The notes beneath the pieces are model-generated. The model saw nothing but the letters and a program-made list of their open reading frames with translations, ran no database searches and was not told the origin of the DNA. Below, piece by piece: positions 53,078-62,981 of a stretch of 64,000 nucleotides of DNA. Position 1 is the first letter of the stretch; every line of letters begins with the position of its first letter. A program made the position numbers and the translations under genes. This DNA comes from JAWKWA01 sp041397765 (GTDB taxonomy: Bacteria > Pseudomonadota > Alphaproteobacteria > Rhizobiales > Hyphomicrobiaceae): positions 1-64,000 of the forward strand of contig JAWKWA010000011.1 of assembly GCA_041397765.1 (NCBI GenBank), read 5' to 3'.

Positions 53078-54382
53078 TCAGCCGGTCTCGGCCGGGCCCG
53101 CCACGCCGCGCTCGACGAGCGGCGTGACACGCAGCGCCATGATGCGGTTGCGGCTCTTTCGGAGGATCTCGAACCGGTAGCCGTAGAAGGTGAACTGCTG
53201 GCCCGATTCCGGGATGATCTGCGCCTCGTGGATGACGAGACCGGCGATCGTCGTCGCCTCGTCGTCGGGCAGGTTCCAGTCCATATGCCGGTTGAGATCG
53301 CGGATCGGTGTCGAGCCGTCGACGATCACACGCCCGTCCGACTGCGGCCGGATCTGCGGATCGGGCCTGTCGTGCTCGTCGGTGATCTGCCCGACGATCT
53401 CCTCGATGATGTCCTCGAGCGTGACGAGGCCCATCACCTCGCCATACTCGTCGACGACGAGCGCGATATGGGCCTTGCGCTTCAGGAAGGCGCCGAGCTG
53501 GTCCTTGAGATTGGTGGTATCGGGAATGAACCAGGTGTCGCCGGCGATGGCCGCGACGTCGATGGTCGCCAGATCCCAGCGCGACTTGTGCAATTCGCGC
53601 AGCAGATCCTTGACGTGCAGGATGCCGATGATGTTGTCGGGATCGCCGCGCCACACCGGGATGCGCGTGAAGGCGCTCGACAGCGCATCCTCGACGAGCT
53701 TGCCGACGGGATCGTCCGCGCAAACCGTTTCCATCTTGGTGCGGTGGACCATGATGTCGGAGACCTCGAGCTCCTTCAGGTCGAGGATGCCGCCGAGCAT
53801 GTCGCGGTCGAGCTGTGCGACGCTGCCTTCCTTGTGATGGAGGTCGATGGCGCCCCGCAGCTCCTCGTGCGCGGCCTCCTCGTCGGCCGTCGCCGCCGCA
53901 CCCGCCCCGAGCAGCCACAAGAGCCCCCGGACGATGGCCTGCACCGCCATGTTGATCGGCGTCAGGATCACGACGATCGCCCGCATGATCGGCGCCACCG
54001 CCAGCGACATGCGGTCGGGATGATTGATCGCGTAGGTCTTCGGCAGCACCTCGCCGAAAATGACGAGCAGCAGCGTCATGCCGATCGTCGCATAGGCGAT
54101 GCCGGCCTGGCCGAACAGGCGGATGAGGAAGCCGGTCGCCAGCGCCGCGCTCAGCGTATTGACGATGTTGTTGGTGATGAGCAGCGCCCCGAGCAGCCGC
54201 TGGCGGGCATTGATCAGCCGGTTGACGACGCCGGCCCTTCGGTTGCCGTCGACCTCGAGCTGATGCATGCGGGCGCGCGAGGCGGCCGTGAGGGCGGTCT
54301 CCGATCCGGAGCAGAAGGCGGACGCGCCGAGGAGCAGCAGAATGGCGCCGCCCGTCAGCCAGGTTTCGAGGTCGATTTCCAT
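53078..54382 (-). CDS. HlyC/CorC family protein (DUF21, CBS pair, CorC_HlyC)
   Basis: 434 aa. Residues about 1-180 are the DUF21 membrane domain with four hydrophobic segments (AILLLLGASAFCSGSETALTAAS, LLLVIFGEVLPKTYA). Two CBS domains follow at about 200-330 (DIMVHRTKMETV, ALVVDEYGEVMGLVTLEDIIEEIVG). The C-terminal CorC_HlyC domain ends about 425. The family includes magnesium/cobalt efflux proteins. It begins 2 bp after the aroB stop, and sits in the conserved aroK-aroB-hlyC order. Confidence 0.93.
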   Translation of the reverse strand: MEIDLETWLTGGAILLLLGASAFCSGSETALTAASRARMHQLEVDGNRRAGVVNRLINARQRLLGALLITNNIVNTLSAALATGFLIRLFGQAGIAYATIGMTLLLVIFGEVLPKTYAINHPDRMSLAVAPIMRAIVVILTPINMAVQAIVRGLLWLLGAGAAATADEEAAHEELRGAIDLHHKEGSVAQLDRDMLGGILDLKELEVSDIMVHRTKMETVCADDPVGKLVEDALSSAFTRIPVWRGDPDNIIGILHVKDLLRELHKSRWDLATIDVAAIAGDTWFIPDTTNLKDQLGAFLKRKAHIALVVDEYGEVMGLVTLEDIIEEIVGQITDEHDRPDPQIRPQSDGRVIVDGSTPIRDLNRHMDWNLPDDEATTIAGLVIHEAQIIPESGQQFTFYGYRFEILRKSRNRIMALRVTPLVERGVAGPAETG

Positions 54383-54384
54383 TG

Positions 54385-55560
54385 TCAGATGCAATGCGGC
54401 TCGAGGAAGCTCTTGAGATCGTCCCAGGACACCTCGGGACAGATGAAAGCACGGCCGATCCCGTTCGCCAGGATGAGCACGGGCGCACCGGCCTTGACCT
54501 TCTTGTCCTGTGCCATGAGGCCGACGAGGGTTGCGGCGTCCGGCCGGTCGGAACCGGGCATGTCGGCGATCCGCGTCGGCAGGCCCGCGGCCGCGAGGTG
54601 GCGGGCCACCCGATCGGCGGTGCCGCCGGCGCAGAAGCCGCGCGCTTCCGACAGGCGGAAGGCGAGCACCATGCCGATCGCCACGCCCTCGCCATGGAGC
54701 AGCCGTCCCGAATAGCCCGCGAAGGCCTCGAGCGCATGGCCGAACGTATGGCCGAGATTGAGCAGCGCCCGCTCGCCCGTCTCCGTCTCGTCGCGCGCGA
54801 CGATGCCGGCCTTCATGGTGCAGCAGGTCGCGATCGCCTTGGTCCGCTCCGGACCGTTGCCGCCGGTGACGGCGCCATGGCTCGTCTCCAGCCATCGAAA
54901 GAACCGGGCATCGCCCAGAAGACCGTATTTGGCGACCTCCGCATAGCCGGCGCGGATCTCGCGCGGGGCCAGCGTCGAAAGCACGCCGGTATCGGCGAGC
55001 ACGAGGCTCGGCTGATGGAAGCTGCCGATCAGGTTCTTGCCCTGGGGCGTGTTGATGCCGGTTTTGCCGCCGACCGAGGAATCGACCTGGGCGAGCAGCG
55101 AGGTCGGTATCTGCACCATGCGGACGCCGCGCCTGAGGATCGAGGCGGCGAAGGCGGCGAGATCGCCGATCACGCCGCCGCCGAAAGCGACGACCACGTC
55201 CCGGCGCTCGACGCCGAGCTCGAGCAGCCTCTCGGACAGCCGGGCGAGCTCGGCAAAGCTCTTCGTCGCCTCGCCCGCCGGCAGAACCACGCTTCCGGCA
55301 TGCATGCCGGCGGCCGCCAGCGAGGATTCGAGGCTCGTGAGGTGATGCCGCGCCACATTCTCGTCGGTGACGATGGCGGCCCGCACCCGGCCGAGCCGCC
55401 CGGCGATCCGCTCGCCCGCCGTCGCGACCAGCCCCTCGCCGATCTCGATCTGATAGCTGCGGGCACCGAGCACGACATCGACCATGGCGGGGGCCACGGG
55501 CGGGCCCTCCCGCCCCTTCACCTTGCCCGGTCTGACGCCGGCCTTTGCTCGCGTGGTCAT
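54385..55560 (-). CDS. aroB: 3-dehydroquinate synthase
   Basis: 391 aa. Converts DAHP to 3-dehydroquinate in the shikimate pathway. NAD and metal segments: DENVARHH, GGGVIGDLAAFAASILRRGVRMVQIPTSLLAQVDSSVGGKTGINTPQGKN (landmarks around residues 120-170), RALLNLGHTFGHALE with metal-binding histidines, HGEGVAIGMVLA. About 25 N-terminal residues precede the first strand. Its ATG overlaps the aroK stop (ATGA). It is followed by the HlyC/CorC gene. Confidence 0.95.
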   Translation of the reverse strand: MTTRAKAGVRPGKVKGREGPPVAPAMVDVVLGARSYQIEIGEGLVATAGERIAGRLGRVRAAIVTDENVARHHLTSLESSLAAAGMHAGSVVLPAGEATKSFAELARLSERLLELGVERRDVVVAFGGGVIGDLAAFAASILRRGVRMVQIPTSLLAQVDSSVGGKTGINTPQGKNLIGSFHQPSLVLADTGVLSTLAPREIRAGYAEVAKYGLLGDARFFRWLETSHGAVTGGNGPERTKAIATCCTMKAGIVARDETETGERALLNLGHTFGHALEAFAGYSGRLLHGEGVAIGMVLAFRLSEARGFCAGGTADRVARHLAAAGLPTRIADMPGSDRPDAATLVGLMAQDKKVKAGAPVLILANGIGRAFICPEVSWDDLKSFLEPHCI

Positions 55561-56198
55561 GCTGCTCCGTCCGTGCTCTGCCCGCCGCTGCCTGCATTCC
55601 CGCCGGACTGCGGTGCCGCGAGCCGTTCCCTGAGCGCCGCGACGATCTCGCCGATGATGACCTCGTGCGGCTCCTCGCGGCTCTCGACCGTGATGTCGGC
55701 CTCCGCATAGACCGGATAGCGCTCGGCCATCAGCCGGCGCATCACCGCCTCCGGATCGTCGGTGCGCAGCAGCGGCCGGTTGGTCCGCCGCCTCACCCGC
55801 GCCATCAGCACCGGCAGCTCGGCCTTCAGCCACACCGAGATGCCTGCCTCGGCGATGCGCGCCCGCGTCTCCTCGTTGACGAAGGCCCCCGCCGGTCGCC
55901 AGCACCTGCGGCCCTGCTCGAGGATGCGGGCGATCACCCGCCGCTCGCCGTCGCGGAAATAGGCCTCGCCATAGCGCGAGAAGATCTCCGTGACGGTGCA
56001 GCCGGCCGCCGCCTCGATCTCGTGATCGGCATCGACGAAGGCGAGGCCGAGCCGCTCCGCCAGCCGCCGGCCGATCGACGACTTCCCACAGCCCATGAGA
56101 CCGACGAGCACGATCGACCGCCCCGCAAGGCGGTCGCAGATGCCCTGGCATGCCGCGGCAGAGGACGCTCCGCCTGAACTCGTGCTCTCCGCCGTCAT
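55557..56198 (-). CDS. aroK: Shikimate kinase, with an altered shikimate-binding segment
   Basis: 213 aa. Phosphorylates shikimate. Walker A is GLMGCGKS at residues 33-40; FVDADHEIEAAAGCTVTEIFSRYGEAYFRDGE and the later RRRTNRPLL and MAERYPVYAEAD are normal. Residues 97-104 read RRCWRPAG. In another frame the same bases give QVLATGGG, the conserved segment that binds shikimate. Compared with the family, a G is missing near 55914 and two bases near 55890, so the frame recovers. The enzyme as written should be inactive; an assembly error is more likely. ATG 56198 has a weak ribosome site. Confidence 0.87.
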   Translation of the reverse strand: MTAESTSSGGASSAAACQGICDRLAGRSIVLVGLMGCGKSSIGRRLAERLGLAFVDADHEIEAAAGCTVTEIFSRYGEAYFRDGERRVIARILEQGRRCWRPAGAFVNEETRARIAEAGISVWLKAELPVLMARVRRRTNRPLLRTDDPEAVMRRLMAERYPVYAEADITVESREEPHEVIIGEIVAALRERLAAPQSGGNAGSGGQSTDGAA

Positions 56199-56453
56199 GA
56201 TCGTTGCGGCTCTAACGCCGGCTCCTCCCTGCCCCCTCGAGGCCACCTCGACGGTCCTTGGACCGCCCGGCGTTCCCCACCTCTAAAGCAAACCGGGGCC
56301 GCTTGGGAACGGCCTTCGCCGCTTCGACCTCCTGTGGCCGATCTGCGGCTTTCCCCGTCCCTCGACGCACGGGGGGTTCCGGTCGGCGGCCGGATGGGGC
56401 CATAATGAGGTCACCTTCCCCGATCACCAAGATGCCGCCGAAGCGAAAGAGCC

Positions 56454-56600
56454 ATGCCGAGCCTTGTCCGATTCCTGTCCGTCGTGGGCATTATCGCCGG
56501 TGTCACCTACGGGACGCTCTACGTGCTCGCCGTCTATTTCGAGCCGTCCCAGCGGGAGGTCACGAAACCCGTCCATGGCATCAAGATTCGCAAGGAATAG
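56454..56600 (+). CDS. Small single-pass membrane protein (48 aa)
   Basis: Starts MPSLVRFLSVVGIIAGVTYG; one hydrophobic helix (about 5-27) then a basic end (REVTKPVHGIKIRKE). Preceded by a gaaagag purine-rich site. Codon third positions are G/C-rich. Proteins of this size and pattern next to the large exported protein are seen in Hyphomicrobiales. Its last 26 bases overlap the start of the following gene (56575), so translation is probably coupled. Function unknown. Confidence 0.6.
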   Translation: MPSLVRFLSVVGIIAGVTYGTLYVLAVYFEPSQREVTKPVHGIKIRKE

Positions 56601-58727
56601 CCGGGCAGGCCGTCGCCCCCATTCTGCCGCAGCCGGACAGGCGTCGGGGGTCACGGGGCTCTTTCTCATCGCTCTTCTGGCGGCGGTGCTCGCGGGACCA
56701 TCCGCCCACGCCGAGCCCGATCGCAGCAAGGTCGGCACGCAGGCGCTCCGCGGATCGACCTCGGCCGACGCCGTTCCCGACCCCTCGATCGGCAGCGCAC
56801 CTCTCACCCCCATCGATGCCTCTGGCGCCGTGCCGGCCCCCGTCACCGCCGAGCCGCTCGCCCCCTCGTCGTGCCGGAAGCTGGCAGTGGCGATGGGGGC
56901 GGCTTCGCCGCCGGAACGCCGAACGGCAGCCTCGGCGCAGGCACTGGCGGCGCCGGAACTTTCGGGGCGGGCCCGGTGCCGGAGCTGTCGGGGCCCGCCG
57001 TCGGCGCCGGCTTCGGCGAACCGACGCTGTCTGATCCCGACACCGCCCCGCTCGCCGACCCCGCCGCCGGATCGGGCGCGTGGCCGCCGGCCGGCACCGG
57101 CTCCGGAGCCGTGGCGGCTTTTCCGGCGACCGGCTTCTCCGGGACGCCGGCCTTCGGTGCGGCGGATGGTGGCGACCTCGCCTCGAGCCCGCTGCCCCGC
57201 GCGCCCTGGTCCGGCCTGCCGGTCGATCGGCTGGAGCGGCTGATCGCCAGCCTCCCCGTGCCGACCGCCTCGCCGGCGCTCGCCGCGCTCTGGATGAGGC
57301 TGCTGACTACCGACGCCTCCCCGCCCGATGGTGGAGCGCCCGGCTATTTCGACGCCGTCAGGCTGGAGGCGCTCCGCCGCTCGGGCTTCGTTGAGGAGGC
57401 TGGCCGTCTCTCCGCCTCCCTCGGCGACATGACCGGTGCGGGCAATGACGATCCACTCGTCCTTGTGACCGCCTCGCGGGCTGCCATCGCCGCCGGGGAC
57501 GCTGGGCGCGGCTGTGCCGGCGCTCGCCGCATCCCGCTGAAGGGCGATGCGCTGCGCGGTCCCATGCGGTCCGAGGCGCTGCTGATGGTCGCCTGGTGCC
57601 TCGCCCTGAAGAAGAACCCCGAGACCGCGGGCCTCGCCGCCGATCTCCTGCGTGACCAGAAGGTCGATGCCCCCATCGCGATCGCCGCGCTCGACGCCAT
57701 GGCGACGGGCGGTAAGCCGGCCATCGATGGCGTCGGCCGGGCCGGGCTCATGGATATGAAGCTGCTGGCGCTCGCCGGCGTGCCCTTGCCGGGCTCCGCC
57801 ATCGAGGGCGCGACGCCCGAGCTGCTCGCGGTTCTGGCGCTCGACGACAGCGCCGCTCTCGACCTACGCATCGCCGCTGCGGAAGGTGCCGCCGTCGCCA
57901 ACGCCATCGCCCCCGCCCGGCTCGCCACTCTCTACGCGCGTGCCGAATTCGCGGGAACCATCCGCCAGGCCCCGACCGCCGCCGATCTGCCGCCCCCCCT
58001 GAAGCGGGCGCTGCTCTATCAGGCCGCCGCCGGCGAGCGCCAGCCGGTCCGCAAGGCCCGTCTCGTCCGCGCCCTGCTCGACGAGGCCCGCGGCAGCGGC
58101 CTCTATCTCGTCGTCGCCCGCATGCTCGCCGACCCGATCGCCGACATGCCGCAGATCTCCGACATCGCCTGGTTTTCCGAGACCGCCGTCGAGATCGACA
58201 TCGCCGCCGGCCGCTATCGCGAGGCTCTGCGGTGGATCGACTACGGCAACACCGCCGATCCCCAGCGCCAGGGCGGGCTCGTCCATTGGTACACGCTGAT
58301 CGACATCGCCAATCCCGACCCCGCCGCTCCGCGCGGCTCGTCGATGCGCTTTGCCGAGCAGATGGCGGTGCGTGGCGGCTTCCCGGCCGAGCTTCTGCAA
58401 CGGCTCGCGACCGTGCTCGATGCCCTGCAGTTCAACATCCCGATCCCGCTATGGGAGGCGGCGAGCCGGACGCCGCAGAACGAGAAGGGCTTCCTGCCGC
58501 CGACCGGCGTCCTGCCCGATCTGCAGACCGCAGCCGTCCAGCGCGACGTCGCCCGGACGGTCCTCCTCGCCATTGCCGCGCTCGGCCCCGAAGGCGCTGC
58601 CGGAGCGAACCAGATCGCCCTTGGCGACACCATTCGCGCCCTGCAGGGCGCCGGCCTCGAGATCGAGGCTCGCCGTCTCGGTTTCGAGGCGCTGTTCCTC
58701 GACTGGCCCCGCCGCACCAGCGGCTGA
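56575..58727 (+). CDS. Exported hypothetical protein, low-complexity N-terminus, one frameshift
   Basis: ATG 56575 opens a signal peptide (GLFLIALLAAVLAGPSAHA) and a Ser/Ala/Pro linker. At about 56860 the frame must shift by one to continue (a run of five C where six are expected), after which a frame of about 610 codons runs to 58727. The N-part after the shift is Gly/Ala-rich (GSGDGGGFAAGT), and residues from about 200 are helical and repetitive with Ala/Leu, resembling TPR-like folds (ALLMVAWCLALKKNPETAGLAADLL). No family recognised. Probably periplasmic. Overlaps the preceding 48-aa gene. Confidence 0.6.
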
Positions 58728-58884
58728 GCGGGGCGGCTGAGCGGGAGTGAGGGGCAATGGCGGCGACCGTGGCGGGTTGCCGGTCGCCCGTCCCACGGGT
58801 TGCGATCGCCCGGGCGACCGATCTCTCCGGCTGCGACTGCCCCGACCGGCGGCGCCTCCGACCGCCAGCCTTGTGTCCTGATCT

Positions 58885-59922
58885 TCAGCTTCGCCGGGTC
58901 TGAGCGCCAGCGCGCCCGGTCACCGGCTCGCGGGCCGGCGGCGGCAATGCGTCCAGCGTCGGATCGGCACCAGCCGCAACCTGCGCCACTTCCTCGCCGG
59001 CCAGTTCGGCCGTCACCGTGCTCGCCGTCTCGCCGTCGCCCCCGTTCATATGCATCTCGCCATTGCGCAAGGACGGCTGGCGCATCAGCAGATGGCATAC
59101 CCGGCTCAGCGTCTCGCGCAGATGATGGCGGTGCACGACGATGTCGCACATGCCGTGCTCCATCAGATACTCGGCCCGCTGGAAGCCCTCGGGCAACTGC
59201 TCGCGGATCGTCTGCTCGATGACGCGGGGGCCCGCAAAACCGATCAGCGCGCCAGGCTCGGCGATATGCACGTCGCCGAGCATGGCATAGGAGGCGGTGA
59301 CGCCGCCGGTCGTCGGATGGGTGAGGACCACGACATAGGGAAGCTGCGCCTCGCGCAGGCGTTGCACGGCGACGGTGGTGCGCGGCATCTGCATCAGCGA
59401 CAGCATGCCCTCCTGCATGCGCGCCCCGCCCGAGGCGGCGAACATGACGAAGGGCGAGCCGAGATCGACAGCCCGCAGCATGCCGGTGATGACCGCCTCG
59501 CCGGCCGCCATGCCGAGCGAGCCGCCCATGAAGCGGAAGTCCTGCACGGCCGCGACCACCGGCAGACCGTCGAGCGTCCCCTCGCCGACCAGCACGGCAT
59601 CGGAGAGCTTGGTCTCCTCGCGGGCGTCGCGCAAACGGTCCGTGTAGCGCCGCTCGTCGCGGAACTTCAAGGGATCGAGCGGCACCTCCGGTACTTCGAT
59701 CTTCTTGAACTCCCCCTCGTCGAAGAAGCTCTTCAGCCGCTGCTCGGCCTCCATCCGCATGTGGTGGTTGGAGCCCGGCATCACGAAGCCATTGGCCTCG
59801 AGATCCTTGTAGTGGACCATCTGCCCGGTCTCTGGACATTTGATCCAGAGATTGTCCGGCATGTCCGGCTTCTTCCACATGCCGCGGATTTTCGGACGGA
59901 CGACGCTGTTGATCCAGTTCAC
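58885..59922 (-). CDS. accD: Acetyl-CoA carboxylase carboxyltransferase subunit beta
   Basis: 345 aa. Carboxyl transfer in fatty-acid synthesis, with AccA. WIKCPETGQMVHYKDLEANGFVMPGSNHHMRM replaces the four-cysteine zinc finger of most bacteria; this zinc-less form is normal in Hyphomicrobiales. Catalytic region: FMGGSLGMAAGEAV and ASGGARMQEGMLSLMQM, then HPTTGGVTASYAMLGD, and EQLPEGFQRAEYLMEHG. GTG 59922 (VNWINSVVRPKIR) is chosen as in relatives, after GAGG. It lies directly downstream of trpA on the same strand. Confidence 0.94.
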   Translation of the reverse strand: MNWINSVVRPKIRGMWKKPDMPDNLWIKCPETGQMVHYKDLEANGFVMPGSNHHMRMEAEQRLKSFFDEGEFKKIEVPEVPLDPLKFRDERRYTDRLRDAREETKLSDAVLVGEGTLDGLPVVAAVQDFRFMGGSLGMAAGEAVITGMLRAVDLGSPFVMFAASGGARMQEGMLSLMQMPRTTVAVQRLREAQLPYVVVLTHPTTGGVTASYAMLGDVHIAEPGALIGFAGPRVIEQTIREQLPEGFQRAEYLMEHGMCDIVVHRHHLRETLSRVCHLLMRQPSLRNGEMHMNGGDGETASTVTAELAGEEVAQVAAGADPTLDALPPPAREPVTGRAGAQTRRS

Positions 59923-60056
59923 TGCGGTCAGACCTCTTGCTGTGCCAATCGCACCGGACGTCTCCGGCGAGGCAGTCCCCGCCGCGGCTGGCGCCGTCGA
60001 GGGACCGGACGTGCCGGGGACCGGCATTCCTCGCCCTCACCAGCATTGCCCAAGTC

Positions 60057-60881
60057 TCATCCGTTGCGAAGCGCTTCTGCCAGCGACCTCACAAGTTTGA
60101 GGACGGCCGGCGCCGTCTTCTTCGAGGCCCGTCCGTCTCTGGTCAGGCTGTCGGCGATAGCGTTGACCAGGGCCGACCCGACCACGACGCCGTCGGCGCC
60201 ACTCGCGATGTTCCTCGCCTGCTCGGGCGTCCTGACGCCGAACCCGACGGCAACCGGCAGCTCGGTCTGCCTCTTGATGCGGGCCACCTGACGGTGCACC
60301 ACGCCTACATCGGGCGCCTTGGTGCCGGTGATCCCCGCGATCGAGACATAATAGACGAAGCCCGAGGTGTTTGCGAGGACCGCCGGCAGGCGGCGGTCGT
60401 CAGTCGTGGGCGCGGCGAGACGCACGAAGTTGAGCCCATGCGCCAGAGCCGGCAGGCAGAGCTCGTCGTCGGCCTCCGGCGGCACATCGACGACGATCAG
60501 CCCGTCGACGCCGGCCTTCACCGCGTCCTGGAGGAATTTCTCCACCGGATAGACATAGATCGGGTTGTAGTAACCCATCAGCACGATGGGCGTGTCCTTG
60601 TCGCTCTTGCGGAAATCGCGGACGAGCTCGAGCGTCCGCTTCATCGTCTGGCCCGACTTCAGCGCCCTGAGCGAGGAGGCCTGGATGGCGGGGCCGTCGG
60701 CCATCGGGTCGGAGAACGGCATCCCAAGCTCGATGATGTCGGCGCCGGCCTCCGGCAGCCCCGCGAGGATGAGCGCGGAAGTCTCCGGATCGGGATCGCC
60801 GGCGGTGACGAAAGTGACGAGGGCCGCCCGGCCATCGTTCTTCAGGGCGGAGAAGCGTCGGTCGATACGGGTCTCGGTCAT
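60057..60881 (-). CDS. trpA: Tryptophan synthase alpha chain
   Basis: 274 aa. Cleaves indole-3-glycerol phosphate. Catalytic Glu51 and Asp62 are in IIELGMPFSDPMADGP. Other segments are MGYYNPIYVYPVEKFL, GVDGLIVVDVPPEAD, GFVYYVSIAGITGTK and VAVGFGVRTPEQA. The usual partner trpB is 3 kb away (63885-64000) instead of adjacent. It is followed by accD after 134 bp. Confidence 0.96.
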   Translation of the reverse strand: MTETRIDRRFSALKNDGRAALVTFVTAGDPDPETSALILAGLPEAGADIIELGMPFSDPMADGPAIQASSLRALKSGQTMKRTLELVRDFRKSDKDTPIVLMGYYNPIYVYPVEKFLQDAVKAGVDGLIVVDVPPEADDELCLPALAHGLNFVRLAAPTTDDRRLPAVLANTSGFVYYVSIAGITGTKAPDVGVVHRQVARIKRQTELPVAVGFGVRTPEQARNIASGADGVVVGSALVNAIADSLTRDGRASKKTAPAVLKLVRSLAEALRNG

Positions 60882-61092
60882 GCCTTGGAACTGCCGATGA
60901 GAGGGAAAGGACGGGATGGGACGGGAATATCGGAAAGGACGGCACCTCGAAAGGCCGGGACAGGAGGCTTAGCACCGCCGCGCCGGAAGCGGTAGTGTGA
61001 CGAGGCGTCTGCCTGGGTCGTTGCCGGGCGCGCGTCAACTCGCCGTCCCTGCCCCCTTTTCCCGCCGGCATCCACCACCCCCGGAGCCACCG

Positions 61093-62439
61093 ATGAACGT
61101 GCTCGTGCTCGGCGCCTATGGCCTGATCGGCCGCGAGATCGCTTCGGAGCTGGTCCGCTCGGGGCACCAGGTGACGGGACTTGCCCGCGACGCCTCGCGC
61201 GGACGCGCATTGCTGCCGGGCATCGCCTGGATCGGTGCCGACATCGCCAAGCTCACCGAGCCGGACCTCTGGCGCCCTCACCTCGCCGGCATCGATGCCG
61301 TCGTGAATGCGGCAGGCGCCCTGCAATCGGGCGGACGCGACGACTTGAAGCGTCTCCAGCGCGACGCTGTCGTCGCGCTCGTCCGCGCCATGGAATTGGG
61401 AACTGGAGATGAGCCAGGCCAGCCCGCGACAGGCCGCTCCGGCATCGCGCCATCCTTGCGGAAATTCGTGCAGATCTCGGCGCCCGGTGCCGATCCCGCC
61501 GCTCCGACCGAGTTCATGGCGACCAAGGGCGCGGCCGACGAGGCCCTGCGGGCGAGCCACCTCGACTGGACCATCCTGAAGCCCGGCCTCGTCATCGCCC
61601 CGACCGCCTATGGCGGCACCGCACTCATCCGCATGCTGGCGGCCTTCCCGCTGGTCCAGCCGGTCGCGCTCGCTCAGACCCGCATCGCAACCGTCGATGT
61701 CGCCGAGGTCGGTCGCGCCGTCGCCCGCGCGCTCGCCGATCAGAGCCTCTCCCGGCGCAGCTACGACCTCGTCGAGACCGATCCTCCGACCCTGCTTGAA
61801 ATCGTCCTCGCCTTCCGCCGCTGGCTCGGATTTCCCGCCCCGGCGCTCGTCGTCGCAACGCCCGCCTGGCTCGTCGCACCCGTTTCGGCGCTCGCCGACC
61901 TCGCCGGCCGGCTGGGCTGGCGGCCGCCCTTGCGCTCGACCGCCATGCGCGTGCTCGCCGGGGGTGTGGTCGGCGACCCCGCCCCCTGGCAGACGGCGAC
62001 TGGCGAGAACTGCGCCCCTCTCGCCGCCACCCTCGCCCGCCTGCCCGCCACCCGTCAGGAGCGGGTATTCGCACGGCTCGAGCTTGCCTTTCCCCTGCTC
62101 CTCGTCATGCTGGCCCTCTTCTGGATCGCCTCGGGGACGATCGGCCTCTGGCAGCGTGAGGCGGCCATGGCCGTGCTCGCCGATGCGATGCCCGCCCGAT
62201 CGGCCGCGGCGGCCGTCGTCGGCGGCGCGCTCCTCGATCTCGGCCTCGGTTTCGGCATGCTGATCGCCCGCTGGCACCGGTGGGCGCTCGTCGGCTCGAT
62301 CGCCCTCTCGCTCGCCTATCTGGCGCTCGGGACCCTGCTGACGCCCGCACTCTGGGCCGATCCTCTCGGCCCCTTCGCCAAGGTGGTGCCCGTCATCGGC
62401 CTCGCCTTGGCGCTCCTTGCCCGCGGAGACGAGCGCTGA
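61093..62439 (+). CDS. SDR-family NAD(P)-binding protein fused to a DoxX-like membrane domain
   Basis: 448 aa. The N-terminal half is an atypical SDR / NmrA-like Rossmann domain (VLVLGAYGLIGREIASELV, VVNAAGALQ, VQISAPGAD, TILKPGLVIAP). From about residue 330 four hydrophobic helices (LLLVMLALFWIASGTIGLW, GGALLDLGLGFGML, IALSLAYLALGTLL) form a DoxX-like domain. This fusion is known in proteobacteria and is thought to be a membrane-tethered reductase; its substrate is unknown. GGAG precedes ATG 61093. It overlaps the next gene by one base and is oriented opposite to trpA/trpB. Confidence 0.85.
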   Translation: MNVLVLGAYGLIGREIASELVRSGHQVTGLARDASRGRALLPGIAWIGADIAKLTEPDLWRPHLAGIDAVVNAAGALQSGGRDDLKRLQRDAVVALVRAMELGTGDEPGQPATGRSGIAPSLRKFVQISAPGADPAAPTEFMATKGAADEALRASHLDWTILKPGLVIAPTAYGGTALIRMLAAFPLVQPVALAQTRIATVDVAEVGRAVARALADQSLSRRSYDLVETDPPTLLEIVLAFRRWLGFPAPALVVATPAWLVAPVSALADLAGRLGWRPPLRSTAMRVLAGGVVGDPAPWQTATGENCAPLAATLARLPATRQERVFARLELAFPLLLVMLALFWIASGTIGLWQREAAMAVLADAMPARSAAAAVVGGALLDLGLGFGMLIARWHRWALVGSIALSLAYLALGTLLTPALWADPLGPFAKVVPVIGLALALLARGDER

Positions 62440-62927
62440 TGGCCGCCCTGCTCCCCGACTGGCTCCACTTCCTGCGTTGGCTGCACATCATGGGCGCGAC
62501 GGTCCTGCTCGGCACCGGCGCGGGCATCGCCTTTTTCATGCTGATGGCGCACCGGACCGGCGAGCCGCGGCTTGTCGCCCATGTCGCCCGCACCGTCGTG
62601 ATCGCCGATTTCCTCTTCACCGCCACCGCAGTCGTCGCCCAGCCCGTGACCGGCGCATTGCTCGCCCGCGGGCTCGGCTGGTCGCTGACCGAGGGTTGGA
62701 TCCTCGCCTCGCTGGCGCTCTATGTCGTGACGGGTCTCTTCTGGCTACCGGTCGTCGTCATCCAGCACCGGATGATGCGTCTCGCCGAGGCCGCGGTCCG
62801 CAACGGCCTGCCACTTCCCGAGGCTTATGGCCGCCTTTTCCGCATCTGGTTCCTGTGCGGCTTCCCCGCCTTCGCCGCCGTGCTCGCCATCATCTGGCTG
62901 ATGGTGACGCGCCCGGTCGGCTGGTAG
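62439..62927 (+). CDS. DUF2269 family membrane protein
   Basis: 162 aa, four predicted helices, starting LLPDWLHFLRWLHIMGATVLLGTGAGIAFFML and ending IWLMVTRPVGW. This matches the DUF2269 (YozB/PpsT-like) family often encoded right after an SDR-DoxX fusion. The TGATG junction with the preceding gene indicates coupled translation. Histidines in the first helix (LHF, LHIMG) may bind heme, which is only a suggestion. Confidence 0.83.
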   Translation: MAALLPDWLHFLRWLHIMGATVLLGTGAGIAFFMLMAHRTGEPRLVAHVARTVVIADFLFTATAVVAQPVTGALLARGLGWSLTEGWILASLALYVVTGLFWLPVVVIQHRMMRLAEAAVRNGLPLPEAYGRLFRIWFLCGFPAFAAVLAIIWLMVTRPVGW

Positions 62928-62981
62928 GAACTGACTGCGGCCTGGTGGAACCTGACCTCCGTTCCTGTCGATGCGCAGGCC

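Noticed and set aside
51734..54715. 993-codon open frame on the plus strand
   Set aside because: Antisense to the FAD-dependent reductase, the CorC/HlyC protein and part of aroB, all of which match families well.
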